A stretch of DNA of 64,000 nt from Spirochaetota bacterium (GTDB lineage Bacteria > Spirochaetota > UBA4802 > UBA5550). Every line of letters begins with the position of its first letter. Within the stretch, counting starts at the first letter, position 1. Below the pieces are notes generated by a model. That model searched no databases. It was given only the letters and a program-made list of their open reading frames with translations, and was not told the origin of the DNA. The stretch is taken from assembly GCA_016933025.1 (NCBI GenBank), contig JAFGBT010000005.1, positions 52,189 to 116,188 on the forward strand, given 5' to 3'. The translations under genes were made by a program, and so were the position numbers. Positions 43,112 to 54,500 of the stretch are shown piece after piece.

Positions 43112-43678
43112 TTATCCGGCCATATGCTCTATAAGGATTTTAATTCCGATTGCAACGAGCATCAGGCCGCCCACGGCCTCCGCGCGCCTGCCGATGAGCG
43201 GGCCGATCCTTTTGCCAATCGCTATCCCGATGACCGAGAAAATGGCGCATATCACGCCGATGAGCACGCTTGGCAGGAGGATGGGCCGGTTAAGCACGCC
43301 GATCGAAAGGCCGACGGCCAGGGCGTCTATGCTGGTGGCGACCGCCAGTACCAGAAGCGACCAGCCCCGAGACGGGTCTTTCTCCGGCTTGCACGATTCC
43401 TCCGTGCGGGAAAAAGACTCGTAGATCATTTTCAGCCCTATGAACGATAGGAGCCCGAAGGCGATCCAGTGGTCGTAGGCTTTGATATAGACTTCAAGGT
43501 ACAGCCCGCAGAAGAAGCCGATAATCGGCATCATGAACTGGAAGAAGCCGAAGGAGAAGGCGAGGCGAAAGTAATGGCCGGGACCGGGGCTGGCGATGAC
43601 CATGCCGCACGATATGCAGACGGAAAAGGCGTCCATGGCGAGGGCCGCCGCTATAACTAATATCGATACGAGGTCCAT
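43112..43678 (-). CDS. mntP: manganese efflux pump MntP
   Basis: 188 residues, six membrane helices in two repeats, each with the conserved Asp: AMDAFSVCISCG in the first half and SIDALAVGLSIG in the second. This is the MntP (DUF204) signature. It exports Mn2+ from the cytoplasm. I looked for a yybP-ykoY manganese riboswitch upstream and did not see one. Upstream DNA (43679 onward) is AT-rich and probably carries the promoter. Confidence 0.93.
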   Translation of the reverse strand: MDLVSILVIAAALAMDAFSVCISCGMVIASPGPGHYFRLAFSFGFFQFMMPIIGFFCGLYLEVYIKAYDHWIAFGLLSFIGLKMIYESFSRTEESCKPEKDPSRGWSLLVLAVATSIDALAVGLSIGVLNRPILLPSVLIGVICAIFSVIGIAIGKRIGPLIGRRAEAVGGLMLVAIGIKILIEHMAG

Positions 43679-44018
43679 TGGCCATTGTTTGTCGGATTTG
43701 CTTGCTCGTCTATAAATAATTATCGTATAAAATTGAAATATGTATTGATTTTTATCATCCTATCTCCTATTTTGCCGCTCAGTGATTAAACATAGATAGA
43801 TATACAATCTTGGAGGAGGCTATGTGCAGTATACGCCGTTTCCTTCCAGAATATTTTCATTCGAGTCTACATCAAATGGCAACGAGGATTTTCATCGTTG
43901 ATATCCAGTAGTGTTCCGGACACGAATGTGATCAGTACACGCCGTAGGCGCACGGCCGCACGGCAACACCGGAATCTGTATTCGGGAAACTATACTATCA
44001 TGCAATAAGGATAAAACA
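43679..44018. other. intergenic region between mntP and the RND transporter
   Basis: About 340 bp. The left part is AT-rich and likely holds divergent promoters. A 29-codon frame at 43822-43911 has a strong GGAGGAGG five bases upstream, but its product has no recognisable features. Nothing else is visible. Confidence 0.4.
43822..43911 (+). CDS. possible 29-residue peptide
   Basis: ATG preceded by GGAGGAGG, encoding a short basic peptide that begins MCSIRRFLPEYF and stops at TAG. The strong ribosome site is the only support. It could be a leader peptide for the large transporter 107 bp downstream or simply chance. Confidence 0.25.
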   Translation: MCSIRRFLPEYFHSSLHQMATRIFIVDIQ

Positions 44019-47000
44019 ATGAAATGGTTAGTCCGCTTATCCGTCAATTGGCCCAAGGTGGTTATTGTCACTATTGTAGCCATTACGATTTTTTTCGCCG
44101 TGATGCTGGGGACCAATTTTTCCATTAATGTCGACCCGATGAAGGCATTCTCCCGAAAAATGGATGTGATCAAATATTACCATCTGACACTTAAGAAGTT
44201 TTCCATGAAGGACATGATCCTGATCGGGGTTGAGAACGATACGGAGGGGATATTCAACGTTCCGACGCTCCGATACGTGGAGCGGGTCATCAGGGAATTC
44301 AAGAACCTTAAGGTTGAGAAGACATATAACAATATCTTCACCGGCAAAAAAGAGACGGTCGAGGTGCCGTCGAAGTTGTCGCCTGACCAGATCATGAGCA
44401 TTATAAATGCCGATGACGTGATGGTCGACAAGGTCAACAATACCATCGTGATTGGGAACCTGACCAGCAGGGCGCGCGAGAAGGCGGGCCTCCTGGATCC
44501 CGACCCGGAGGAGATGAAAAAACTCCCGAAGAGCGATGAAGATTTAAAGAAGCTGATCCCATTTCTGAAAAACGAGCTGATGGGAAACGACCTGCTGAAA
44601 GGGTCGTTATTTTCGGAAGACGGGAAGGCGTGCGCCATCATGGTCCCCGTCGAAAAGAGGATCGATAACAAGCTTGAAGTCATACGGCGCGAAATGACCT
44701 ACATGGTAAACGCCAATAAACTGAAGAAACGGTTCAAGGGAAGGGATTTCTATTTTCCGCATGAGATCTACCAGAAAACAGTGGACAATACCATGGTGGA
44801 TGATGAGTTCATCAAGGAGACGGTCGATGACAACAGGGTAAAAATCCGCAGTTTTTTCCTGAAGCTTCTTAAGCCATTCAGCAAGCATTACACCGATTTT
44901 TACCTCTCATTGCAGAAAGGGGAGGTGAACGATGAGTATCTCAATGCCGTGTACAGGATGATTGAGAACGACGCGGCGTATGAGAAGCCGGATGTCGAGT
45001 TTACCTATCAGGACTGTATTGAAGACCTGTACAAGTTCGTCATCCAAAAGATGGATCCCTTCAGCAGAAACAACCTGGAATCGCGGTTGTTCAATGTCGC
45101 GGATATTTACGATGTCGGGAAGATATATGAGATTTTCAACACAATAACGGAAAAACAAAAACCCCAAGAGCTTAAAATATATATTGCGGGGATGCCGGTC
45201 GCGGAGGCGCTTCTTCAAGAATTTATCATGAGCGATCTGGCGATATTCATGACCCTGGCCGCGGTTATGATCCTGGTGATTCTTTTTATGACCATACGGA
45301 CCCCGACCGGCATTTACCTTCCGCTGACCAATGTCGTTATCAGCATCGTATGGCTGATGGGCGGCATGCTCATGTCAGGCATCGATTTCTCGTCGGGGAC
45401 CATGGCAATGCCCTGCATCCTTATCGCCGTCGGCAGTTCATACGTCATACATTATCTCATACGTTATTACGAAAAGATCGCCGGGAGGGGCGTGGGTGAT
45501 GTCAAGACCGTGCTTATCGAGACCACTGACAGCATCGATACGGCCATCTTCCTTTCGGCAATCACCACGATGGCGGCCTTTATCTCCGACGTGTTTATCG
45601 ATGTCGTCGACATTCAGAGGCTGGGGGTCATGGTGACCCTGGGCATCGCCATCAACATGCTCCTCACCTTCACCTATGTGCCGGCGGTGCTCGCGCTCCA
45701 GCCGCCACCGAAGGGGACCACCGAGACCGCATTTGAACGCCTGATCATGAGCTGGGTCATGCGGGGCGGAGCGAACACCGCAAAACATTCACGCAAGGTG
45801 TTCTTCGGGGCCGTGACGGTGGCCGCGGTCTTTTTCGTCGGACTGTTTTTTCTGAAGACAGAGAGCAGTATATCCTTCATGTTTCTCGAGAAGAACCCGC
45901 TCCGGCAGGCTGATAAGTTTATCAACAAGGAGCTGACCGGGACCGGGCAGATGTGCATCGTATTTAAGATGCGCGACAGGGTAAACCTCGCGAGCGAGGC
46001 CGCACGCGAGGACCTGATAGCGAGAATCGGAGATTTCACCGCCGCGTTTGCCAATTTCAAGAACCTCCACCCGGAACTGAAAAACTGCAGGCCGATCAAT
46101 GATTTCTTTATAACCGGCCTGGATGAGCTTAAAAAGAACCCTCTGAAGAACCAGGAGGAGATAGAGAACAGGGTGGCGATCTTCACCGATATCATGAACG
46201 AATATTTCGAGAGCGAGCAGGTCAGGAAGAACGGCGGAATTTCGGGGAAACTGACGGAAACCGATGACATAGGCGATCTGGCGGACGATTATGTGTATGT
46301 CAGCGGCAAGAGTTTGACCATGAGCCCCCGGGAGGCGGGCGTCGAAAACATTATCAGTAGGATTAAATCAATTGATACCGCCCGGGACAAGGATGCGGCA
46401 AGGCATTTTATAGCCTCCCTCCGGAATTACAAGAACACTCTCCCCGGCAAGGAATTCCAGGGAAAATTCTTTTATCTCTCAGACTTTTTCCACACGGACA
46501 TCACCCAACCGGCGACCCTCAGGAAAATCGAGGCGCTCGGGAGGGCGCTCAAGGAGCTGAAGGAGCCGCGCGCTGTCATCGACGGCGTCACGGTCAGGCC
46601 GGTCGGAAACATTATGAGCATCACCGATACGCTGAAGGTGATCTACAAGGTATTCTACCATGATGATAATAACGCCTACAAGAAAATCCCGAGCGTCAGC
46701 GAGGACGGGATACAGGACAAGTCCCTGACCGACCGGAGCATCATAGGCGTGTGCATGAACCAGTTCGCCGCGTCCCGCGAGGACATCTTCAGGTACCTGG
46801 TGACGGACGACATGAAACTGATGCAGTATGTCGTCTTTATGAGGAGCGACAAGGCCGACTTTTTGCGGGAGTTCCAGAAAACGTTTAACGCCATGTTCAA
46901 TAGAATTTTTCCCTACGATGACCCCTACGTGGAGAAGATCGTCATATCCGGCATGCCTGCCATCAACCTGATGATGAACCAGGCCATCCTTATAAACCAG

Positions 47001-47591
47001 ATACAGTCGATCGTCGTAACGGTCATTGTGGTTCTGCTGTCGTGCATTTTCATATTCCGCTCCATCACCGGAGGTTTTTTCGTATCGATACCGATATCCT
47101 TCACGCTTATCATCACACTGGGCGTCATGGGGTATTTCGGCATCCCGATCAATTACAGCACCCTCATCAACGCGTCCATAGCAGTCGGTGCGGGAATCGA
47201 TTACTGCATCCACTTTATCGAGCGCTTTAAATACGAGCACATCATTCGGAAGCTGGATTTCGCCGACGCGTACAAGCGGACCCTGGAAACGACGGGCCTT
47301 GCCATTGTCACGGCAACGCTTACCGTGGGACTCGGGTTCGCCGTGCTCGGGTTTTCTTCGTTCAAGATCATCAAGGTTTCGGGTCTTCTGGTGACCCTGT
47401 CCATGATCCTGAGCGGCACCCTGTCGCTGACGGTCCTGCCGGCGCTGATCATCTGGGTCAAGCCGAAATTCCTTCAGAACGTCCGGCCGTGGGGCCTCGA
47501 GGATAAAATGGAGGGTATCACGATGAGATTTACCGAGAAGTATAAAGACTTTTCATTCAGGGATCTATTAAGTCGAAAAAAGGAATGCTGA
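44019..47591 (+). CDS. RND-superfamily (MMPL) exporter
   Basis: 1190 residues. One membrane helix near residues 12-31, a large exported loop to about 400, five helices to about 565, another near 595-615, a second large loop to about 990, then the final five helices to about 1150. This is the duplicated 12-helix MMPL/hopanoid-exporter layout. Each helical bundle contains the family pattern (GTMAMPCILIAVGSSYVIHYLIRYYE and NASIAVGAGIDYCIHFIERFKYE). Proton-driven export of lipids or hydrophobic molecules is the family role; the substrate is unknown. No adaptor or outer-membrane gene is adjacent. Confidence 0.88.
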   Translation: MKWLVRLSVNWPKVVIVTIVAITIFFAVMLGTNFSINVDPMKAFSRKMDVIKYYHLTLKKFSMKDMILIGVENDTEGIFNVPTLRYVERVIREFKNLKVEKTYNNIFTGKKETVEVPSKLSPDQIMSIINADDVMVDKVNNTIVIGNLTSRAREKAGLLDPDPEEMKKLPKSDEDLKKLIPFLKNELMGNDLLKGSLFSEDGKACAIMVPVEKRIDNKLEVIRREMTYMVNANKLKKRFKGRDFYFPHEIYQKTVDNTMVDDEFIKETVDDNRVKIRSFFLKLLKPFSKHYTDFYLSLQKGEVNDEYLNAVYRMIENDAAYEKPDVEFTYQDCIEDLYKFVIQKMDPFSRNNLESRLFNVADIYDVGKIYEIFNTITEKQKPQELKIYIAGMPVAEALLQEFIMSDLAIFMTLAAVMILVILFMTIRTPTGIYLPLTNVVISIVWLMGGMLMSGIDFSSGTMAMPCILIAVGSSYVIHYLIRYYEKIAGRGVGDVKTVLIETTDSIDTAIFLSAITTMAAFISDVFIDVVDIQRLGVMVTLGIAINMLLTFTYVPAVLALQPPPKGTTETAFERLIMSWVMRGGANTAKHSRKVFFGAVTVAAVFFVGLFFLKTESSISFMFLEKNPLRQADKFINKELTGTGQMCIVFKMRDRVNLASEAAREDLIARIGDFTAAFANFKNLHPELKNCRPINDFFITGLDELKKNPLKNQEEIENRVAIFTDIMNEYFESEQVRKNGGISGKLTETDDIGDLADDYVYVSGKSLTMSPREAGVENIISRIKSIDTARDKDAARHFIASLRNYKNTLPGKEFQGKFFYLSDFFHTDITQPATLRKIEALGRALKELKEPRAVIDGVTVRPVGNIMSITDTLKVIYKVFYHDDNNAYKKIPSVSEDGIQDKSLTDRSIIGVCMNQFAASREDIFRYLVTDDMKLMQYVVFMRSDKADFLREFQKTFNAMFNRIFPYDDPYVEKIVISGMPAINLMMNQAILINQIQSIVVTVIVVLLSCIFIFRSITGGFFVSIPISFTLIITLGVMGYFGIPINYSTLINASIAVGAGIDYCIHFIERFKYEHIIRKLDFADAYKRTLETTGLAIVTATLTVGLGFAVLGFSSFKIIKVSGLLVTLSMILSGTLSLTVLPALIIWVKPKFLQNVRPWGLEDKMEGITMRFTEKYKDFSFRDLLSRKKEC

Positions 47592-47761
47592 AAAAATCGG
47601 CCTGCCGTGTAATGCAGCAGGCCTTGTTGTTTGTGGGCAAGAATAAATTCTTCACTTATCCTTGAAATTCTCATCCTCAGTTATTATAATAGAAATACGC
47701 AATCATTCATCTGCCGGATATGGCATACTACGTGCTGTTTTTTTACTCGGGGGGGGTCCAT

Positions 47762-50368
47762 ATGGATAGATCCCGGAAAAAGAAAAAGCCGGTTGTATTG
47801 CATGGCAGAAAAAAGACCATGTCCCGTGTGTCAGGCAGAGGGGGAACAGATGTTCCCGTTTCTTCTAAAAAAAGGAACAGACCGGCGCGTGAATTTGAGC
47901 AGAGAAGGGTGGAACGACATATGAATGGGGGCTCCACCCGCCCATCAAAGCAAAAAGCCTCACCGATGCGGGAACCTGATAACGCAAGACGCGGCATCAG
48001 TAACCCAGAATCACTTCTTTCCACGACCTCAAGAAGCGGCCGGCGGCGGCGTGAGAATGCGGTTCCCGGAGCGGGAGCGATAGGGGAAATAGGTGAATTC
48101 GAAACCGCATACCACCATCTGGTTGAGCGATCGCTTCAGGGTGTATTAATTGCCGAAGGCTATCCACCAAAAATATTGTTCGCCAATGATGCGCTTGCCA
48201 GAATGCTGGGATGCAGTGTGAAGGAGTTCCAAAATTTTCAATTTGATAAATTGAAAAGGGTGATACATCCGACCGACCGTAAAATGTTTTTTCGGCGATA
48301 CCGGGACCGCCTTGATGGGAAAAAGGTGCCCTCTCATTACGAAACAAGGATTGTGAGAGAAGACGGATCAACCGGATGGATTGAGCTTTACGCTTCGCGT
48401 ATGGAATTTGGAAACAGAAGGATTGTCCAGGCGACGTTCATCGATATCACGGATCACAAGCTTGCAGAGGAGAATCTGCGCCAGAGCGAGGAGAAATACC
48501 GGGCCATCATCGAGCATATTGATGACGGATATTACGAAGTCGACCTGGCGGGGAATCTGACCTTTTATAATGACGCTATGGCGGATGTAATGGGATACGG
48601 CCATGATGAACTGGCCGGATTAAATAAGCGGCACTACATGGATGATGCAAACGCGGAAAAGGTATACCGTATTTTCAACAGGGTGTACCGCACCGGCAGG
48701 TCGGAGCGGGCCTGCGAATGTGAGATCATCCGCAAGGACGGCGAACGGAGGATTATAGAGGCGTCTATCTCACTGATGAAGGATGCCGGCGGGAAGCCTG
48801 TCGGTTTCCGCGGCATCGTGGGAGACGTCACTGAGGAGAAACGCATCGAGCAGGCGCTTCGTGAAAGCGAGCGACGATATCATAATGTTTACAATACGGC
48901 GCCGCTTGCCTTTGTGCTCTGGGATTCCAATTGCCGGATAACAGACTGGAACAGGCACGCCGAAATGGTGTTCGGTTGGAAGCGTGAGGAGGTCCTGGGG
49001 AAGAAATTTTTCGATATTCTTGTCCCTGGACATGAGCGTCAGCGGGTGAAAGAGGAGGCGGATAGAATTTTCCAGGGCCGAATGGCGGGTCGGAGCGTCA
49101 ATGAAAACCTGACGAAGAGCGGCGATATCATTACCTGTGAATGGAACAGTACAATTTTTTATGGCAAGAACGGCGCCGTTGAGGAGGTCCTGTCGCTGGC
49201 CCTTGACGTCACGGAAAGGAAGAACCTCGAGGATGAACTGTTCCAGTCGCGCAAGATGGAGTCGATCGGTCGCCTTGCCGGCGGCGTCGCGCATGACCTG
49301 AACAACATGCTCACCCCAATCCTCGGCTACGCAGACATGCTACTCCTTGATGTTCCGATGGACGACTCCCATCTTGAAGGGCTCATACAGATTAAGGATG
49401 CGGCCGACAGGGCACGCGATCTCACCCGGCAACTCCTCGCCTTCAGCCGCAAGCAGGTGCTTGAAATGAAGATCTTGAACCTCGGCGAGGTGGTCTGCGG
49501 ATTTGAGCAGATACTTCGTCGCACCATCCGCGAGGACATAGAGCTAGAGATAACCATAGCAGACGGCGCGGGCAATATCATGACCGACGCCTCCCAGGTC
49601 GAGCAGATTCTCCTGAACCTTGCGGTCAACGCCCAGGAAGCGATGCCCGACGGCGGCAGGTTGGGCATACAGGTGTCGAACGTGGTACTTGACGACGCGC
49701 ATATGAAGAAGCACCCGGACGCCCGGAAAGGACGTCATGTTATGCTCTCGGTCAGCGACACGGGGTGCGGCATGGATCGGGAGACCCTGGAGCACATGTA
49801 CGAGCCGTTTTACACCACTCGGAAGAGCGGAACGGGGCTCGGGCTTTCAACAGTTTACGGAATCGTAAAACAGCACAACGGGAGCATATGGGCCAGCAGC
49901 AGGCCCGATCGCGGCACCATATTCCGCATCTATTTCCCGCGCGCCGAGGGCGAGGTCGCACCGAAGGTCATGTTCTCCAGGGGCGAGGTCATCACAACGA
50001 AAGGAGAGACGATCCTGATCGTCGAGGACGAGGAAGCGGTGAGGAAGCTCGCGTCAAAGATACTTGAGAAGCACGGCTACCGGGTGCTCACGGCCGCCGG
50101 CGGGGACGAGGCCCTCGGTATTGTCAGGGAGCACCGCGGGCGGATCGACCTCCTCCTCACGGATGTCATCATGCCGAAAATGGACGGGAAAAGCCTCTAT
50201 CGGAAGGTCGCCGAGCTTCGGGGCGACATCAGGGTGCTCTACATGTCGGGATACACCCATGATGTCATCGCCAACCACGGGGTTGTGGAGGAGGGGATCA
50301 ACTTCATTCAGAAGCCGTTTTCGTTCCAGACCCTGACCGAGAAGATCAGGGAGATCCTTGACAGGTGA
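47762..50368 (+). CDS. hybrid PAS sensor histidine kinase with C-terminal receiver
   Basis: 868 residues from the ATG with GGGGGG upstream; 14 earlier codons lack support. A basic low-complexity N-terminus of about 110 residues is followed by three PAS/PAC units (about 115-240, 245-365, 370-490). Then come HisKA with the phospho-His in VAHDLNNMLTPILGYA (H511), HATPase with NAQEA, DTGCGM and GTGLGLSTVYG, and a receiver with phospho-Asp D801 in LLTDVIMPKMDG. No membrane helix, so it is a cytoplasmic sensor of redox or small ligands. An orphan: no regulator is next to it, and the internal receiver may relay to an Hpt protein elsewhere. Confidence 0.93.
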   Translation: MDRSRKKKKPVVLHGRKKTMSRVSGRGGTDVPVSSKKRNRPAREFEQRRVERHMNGGSTRPSKQKASPMREPDNARRGISNPESLLSTTSRSGRRRRENAVPGAGAIGEIGEFETAYHHLVERSLQGVLIAEGYPPKILFANDALARMLGCSVKEFQNFQFDKLKRVIHPTDRKMFFRRYRDRLDGKKVPSHYETRIVREDGSTGWIELYASRMEFGNRRIVQATFIDITDHKLAEENLRQSEEKYRAIIEHIDDGYYEVDLAGNLTFYNDAMADVMGYGHDELAGLNKRHYMDDANAEKVYRIFNRVYRTGRSERACECEIIRKDGERRIIEASISLMKDAGGKPVGFRGIVGDVTEEKRIEQALRESERRYHNVYNTAPLAFVLWDSNCRITDWNRHAEMVFGWKREEVLGKKFFDILVPGHERQRVKEEADRIFQGRMAGRSVNENLTKSGDIITCEWNSTIFYGKNGAVEEVLSLALDVTERKNLEDELFQSRKMESIGRLAGGVAHDLNNMLTPILGYADMLLLDVPMDDSHLEGLIQIKDAADRARDLTRQLLAFSRKQVLEMKILNLGEVVCGFEQILRRTIREDIELEITIADGAGNIMTDASQVEQILLNLAVNAQEAMPDGGRLGIQVSNVVLDDAHMKKHPDARKGRHVMLSVSDTGCGMDRETLEHMYEPFYTTRKSGTGLGLSTVYGIVKQHNGSIWASSRPDRGTIFRIYFPRAEGEVAPKVMFSRGEVITTKGETILIVEDEEAVRKLASKILEKHGYRVLTAAGGDEALGIVREHRGRIDLLLTDVIMPKMDGKSLYRKVAELRGDIRVLYMSGYTHDVIANHGVVEEGINFIQKPFSFQTLTEKIREILDR

Positions 50369-50392
50369 GCGGCCGGGCATTCGCGTCGGCCG

Positions 50393-51160
50393 TCATTCCC
50401 CTTTGAACGCCGGTTCCCGTTTCTGCATAAACGCCGCAAATCCTTCTACCGCGTCCTTGGATTGAGCGCACTTTTTCGACCATCCCCGATCGACGAGGGT
50501 GCCTTCCTCGATTCCCTTGTCGAGCCCTGTTGTCATGCCGTCGAGCACCGCGTTGACGGCGAGGGGCGGTCGCTTGGCGAGGGCAAGCGCGAACGCCCTG
50601 GAATCCTTGATGAAATCAGCCTCCGAAAAGACGCGGTCCACCAGGCCCATCTGCAGCGCCTCCTGCGCGGACAGCCGCCTGCTGAACAAGATGAGATCGA
50701 GCGCTTTTGACTTTCCGAGGAGCCGGGCCATACGTTGGATGCCGCCCCATCCCGGAGTGATGCCGAGATTAAGCTCCGGGCAGCCGATCTTCGCCTTCGG
50801 GCCGTCGATCATCAACCTGAAGTGGCAGGCAAGCGCCAGTTCGCACCCGCCGCCGAGGCAGTAGCCGTTCAGGGCAGCGATCACCGGTTTCGGAAACCGC
50901 TCGATCCGGAAAAACATGGTGATGGCGTCCGGCCCGTTGTAGAGGTTCGCGACGTCGGAAACGTCCATGCCCGCGCAGAACCCCTTGTCGCCCGCACCGG
51001 TAATCATCACTACCCTGGTGTCCCGGCTTTGCTCTATCTCGGTGAGGGCCTGGTCGAGCTCTTCTCTCATTGCGAGATTGATAGAATTGGTCGGCGGACG
51101 ATTTAGCGTGATTGTGCTCACAAAATCGCTGGTATCAACGGTGATGGTAGTATAGCCCAT
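50393..51160 (-). CDS. enoyl-CoA hydratase/isomerase family protein
   Basis: 255 residues, crotonase fold. The oxyanion-hole pair lies in FCAGMDVSDV and CLGGGCELALA. Both catalytic glutamates of hydratases are present: one in GGCELALACHF and one in CPELNLGITPGWGG. It should hydrate enoyl-CoA or act on a related acyl-CoA. Position 111 of the loop is AMREELDQAL as in many short-chain forms. It is not linked to the acyl-CoA dehydrogenase homologue at 26.6 kb. Convergent with the hybrid kinase, separated by 24 bp. Confidence 0.92.
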   Translation of the reverse strand: MGYTTITVDTSDFVSTITLNRPPTNSINLAMREELDQALTEIEQSRDTRVVMITGAGDKGFCAGMDVSDVANLYNGPDAITMFFRIERFPKPVIAALNGYCLGGGCELALACHFRLMIDGPKAKIGCPELNLGITPGWGGIQRMARLLGKSKALDLILFSRRLSAQEALQMGLVDRVFSEADFIKDSRAFALALAKRPPLAVNAVLDGMTTGLDKGIEEGTLVDRGWSKKCAQSKDAVEGFAAFMQKREPAFKGE

Positions 51161-51500
51161 GAGGATCCTCCCTGCTGAAATGAGTTGTTGCTCGCATGCG
51201 CGCTGTGCTGATGAACAGTTTGGTAACAGAGGCGCGACGGCATTGTATGAAAATTATTTTATAATGATATCGGATAATACGTGGACGTATTACATGGTAT
51301 TGTAAAGTAAATCAAGATAAAAAAATATTTTGAGTTATGTAAATTCTGATAGGGGTGTATATTTATGGTGAGTTGGAACCAGGGTGATGTTGTTTTTGCG
51401 CTGAAAATTTTCTTGTAATATGATAGTGATGTTGTATACATAGTACGATGCTGGGTTGATAAGGCGGATATCAACCTGTTGTCAAAGAAAGGAAGACATA
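51161..51500. other. AT-rich intergenic region
   Basis: 340 bp between two divergent genes; notably AT-rich from about 51240 to 51440. Probably holds the promoters of the enoyl-CoA hydratase and of the three-gene phosphorelay operon. I see no clear repeat or gene. Confidence 0.5.
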
Positions 51501-54500
51501 ATGTTGTCACAAGACAAAGGACCGGGTAAAAAGAAACCGGTTAAGAAGAAAAAATCAGAATCAAACCCGAAGGGATTGAAATCATCAGAGAGACGAACCC
51601 CGCCCTCTAAAAAATCGCCGCGCACTATTCCGACAACAACGGTATTCCCAAAATCGGAAAAAACAAAAACCGGGCGAATCAAATCCAGCGGTAATTTCCG
51701 GGGCGGTAAAAAAATTAAGGACTCGTCCGCACCCCACCGTACAGGTGGGATGCTGTTCCGAGACGAGAAAATTTTTTCCTCATTCTTTCATCTTAATCCA
51801 ATGCCGACAGTGATAACCACAATCACCGAAGGCCGCATCATTCGTGTAAACAGGGCGTTCCTTGAGTTGACCGGCTATCTGGAGGAGGACGTACTCTCCC
51901 GCACGACCACAGAGTTGAATATCTGGGCTGAACAGACCGAGCGGGACAGGATTATCAAACTTTTAAGGGAGCACGGCGCGGCCAAGGGAGAAGAAGTGGT
52001 CATGTGCCGCAGAAGCGGTGAGAAGCGGAACTGTTTATTTTCTGCCGTTGTAGTGCACTCCGATGGCGAACCCTGTATTCTGTCAATAGTTGTCGATGTG
52101 ACCGAGCGTTTTCACGCCGAACGGGCGCTTGCCGAGAGCGAGGAGAGATACCGCCTCCTGATCGAAAATATGTTTGAGACCATGTGGGTGCTCGACCTCA
52201 ACATAATGAAGTTTGTATATAACACGCCTTCGAGCGTCAACCTCCTCGGCTATACTGCCGAGGAACTCTCCAAATTGAGCATGGCCGACATTGTTGCGCC
52301 CGAATCCATGGAGATGATAGGAAAGGAGCTTGCGAAAGAGCTTGAAATCGACGGGCTGCCGGGAGTCGAGCCCGATCGTTCAAGGACCCTTGAATTAAAG
52401 CAGATTCACAGGAACGGTTCGTTCGTATGGACGGAGATTACAACGAGGTTTTTGCGGGACGATTCTGGAAAACCGACAAGAGTTCTGGGTATATCACGCA
52501 ATATAACAGAACGCAAGATTGCGGAGGAAAGACAGCAGGCCTATCAGGAACAGCTCCAGGCGACTTTGAAGGCCCTCCCGGACCTGCTTTTCGAGGTGGA
52601 CCGCGAAGGTAATATATATGATTATAATGCCCCGCACAATGATGAGCTATATATCGCCCCGGAGAAGTTTCTCGGCAGAAACGTAACGGAGGTTCTCCCG
52701 CCGCAGGCAGCGGCGGCCGCCATGAACGCCATTCGGGAGGCTGCGCAAAAGGGGAGGCATCTCGGGGCCGATTATTACCTCGATTTTCCTAAGGGAAGGC
52801 GATGGTATGAGCTTTCCATAGCCTCGAAGGGCAATCATGCGGCGCCTGATTCCCGCTTCATCGTGCTGGTTCGCGAAATCACCGAGGCCATGAAGAACGT
52901 CAATGCCCTGGCGCGGAGCGAGGAGAAGTATCGGACCATAATCGATACCATGCACGAGGGCTACTTCGAGACGGATCTGTCAGGACACCTCATCTTTGTG
53001 AACAAATCGCTCCTTGAGATAGGCGGGTATGCGGAGGATGACTTGATCGGCAGGCAGTTCCGCAAGTATGCTGATGAAAATAAGATGGAAGAGATATTTG
53101 AGACGTTTGCCAGGATTTATAAGACGGGACAGGACGAACAGGCCCTTGACTTGGAGATCGTCAGGAAGGACGGAGGAAGACGGAATATTGAGATGTCGAT
53201 TTCGCTCAAGAGGGACGCTGCCGGCAATCCCGCCGGGTTCAGGGGCGTGGTCCATGATGTCACTGCCCGGATGAAGGCGGAACTGGAACTGCGGAAGAGC
53301 CAGGAGGCCTATCGGGAGGTGGTGGATAAAAGCCCGGTGGGAATCTTCAAAACGAGCCCGCTGGGGAAGCTTTCCTTCGTGAACACGGCCTTTGCGGAAA
53401 TTTTTGGATATGAATCAGCCGAGGAAGTGCTTGCGGGCGCCAGTGACGTGTTCACGAGCATCTACTTCGATCCCGGTGATAGCAGGAGGACAATTCAGCT
53501 CCTCAACGATCACGGGGAGTTTATCGATGAGGAGTTCTGCTGCAGGAAAAAAACCGGGGCCCCCTTCTGGGTCACGGCAAGCTGTCGCTCCCTACTGGAT
53601 GAATCGGGGAGGGTAGTCGGTGTTGAGGGTTTCGTTACGGACATTACGAAAAGGAAGGACGTGGAGGAGAAACTGGCATGGGAGCTCAAGGTCAACATGG
53701 CCCTCAACGGGATATCCGAGAGGATACTGAGCAGGTCTTTGTCCATAGAGGGGCTTTCGGATACCGTCCGCGCATATGCAAAGGCGCTCACCCGCAGTCC
53801 CGATGCCTTTGTAAAGGAGCTTGCTTCTGAACAGATCGAGAAAGCCGCAGACGCACGCGATGCCGGTGAATTTGAAAAGATCATGGCGGAGTGGAGCGGC
53901 GCGCTGCTTGCAGGCAACGGCGTGATGGTGCGGGAGGCGATGTACACCAATGATGCAGCGCATCATGAATTTATATCAAGAACGGCCGGCGGAGCCGGGG
54001 TGCGCCGTTTTTTGATGGCTCCGGCGGCAATGAGGGGGGAGCTCCTGGGCATAATCGCCCTGGCCAATTCAGAGCGTAAATATTCCGAGTCTGACCTGAC
54101 AGCCATACAACGCCTCGCCGATCTCTACGCCATCGCAATTAATCGGATCAGGAACGAGGAGAAGATAGAGATATCCCTGAAGGAGAAGGAGCTGCTCCTG
54201 AAAGAGATCCACCACCGCGTGAAGAACAATATGCAGATCATTTCAAGCCTCCTCGGGTTGCAGTCTTCTCACGTGAAGGACGAGCGCGACGGCGCCCTTT
54301 TTGAGGTGAGCCAGAGCCGCGTGCGCTCCATGGCGCTGGTCCACGAGAAGCTTTACCAGTCGGACTCCCTGTCGGGCCTTGATTTTCAGGATTACATCAC
54401 GGACCTCGTGAAAGAACTTTCCGCTTCTCACTACCTGGAGGACAGGATCGCAATAGACGTTAACGCGAAAAATGTATTTGTCAATATTGATGACGCGATC

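Noticed and set aside
43679..43821. yybP-ykoY manganese riboswitch upstream of mntP
   Set aside because: The conserved paired-loop sequence elements are not visible in the AT-rich leader.
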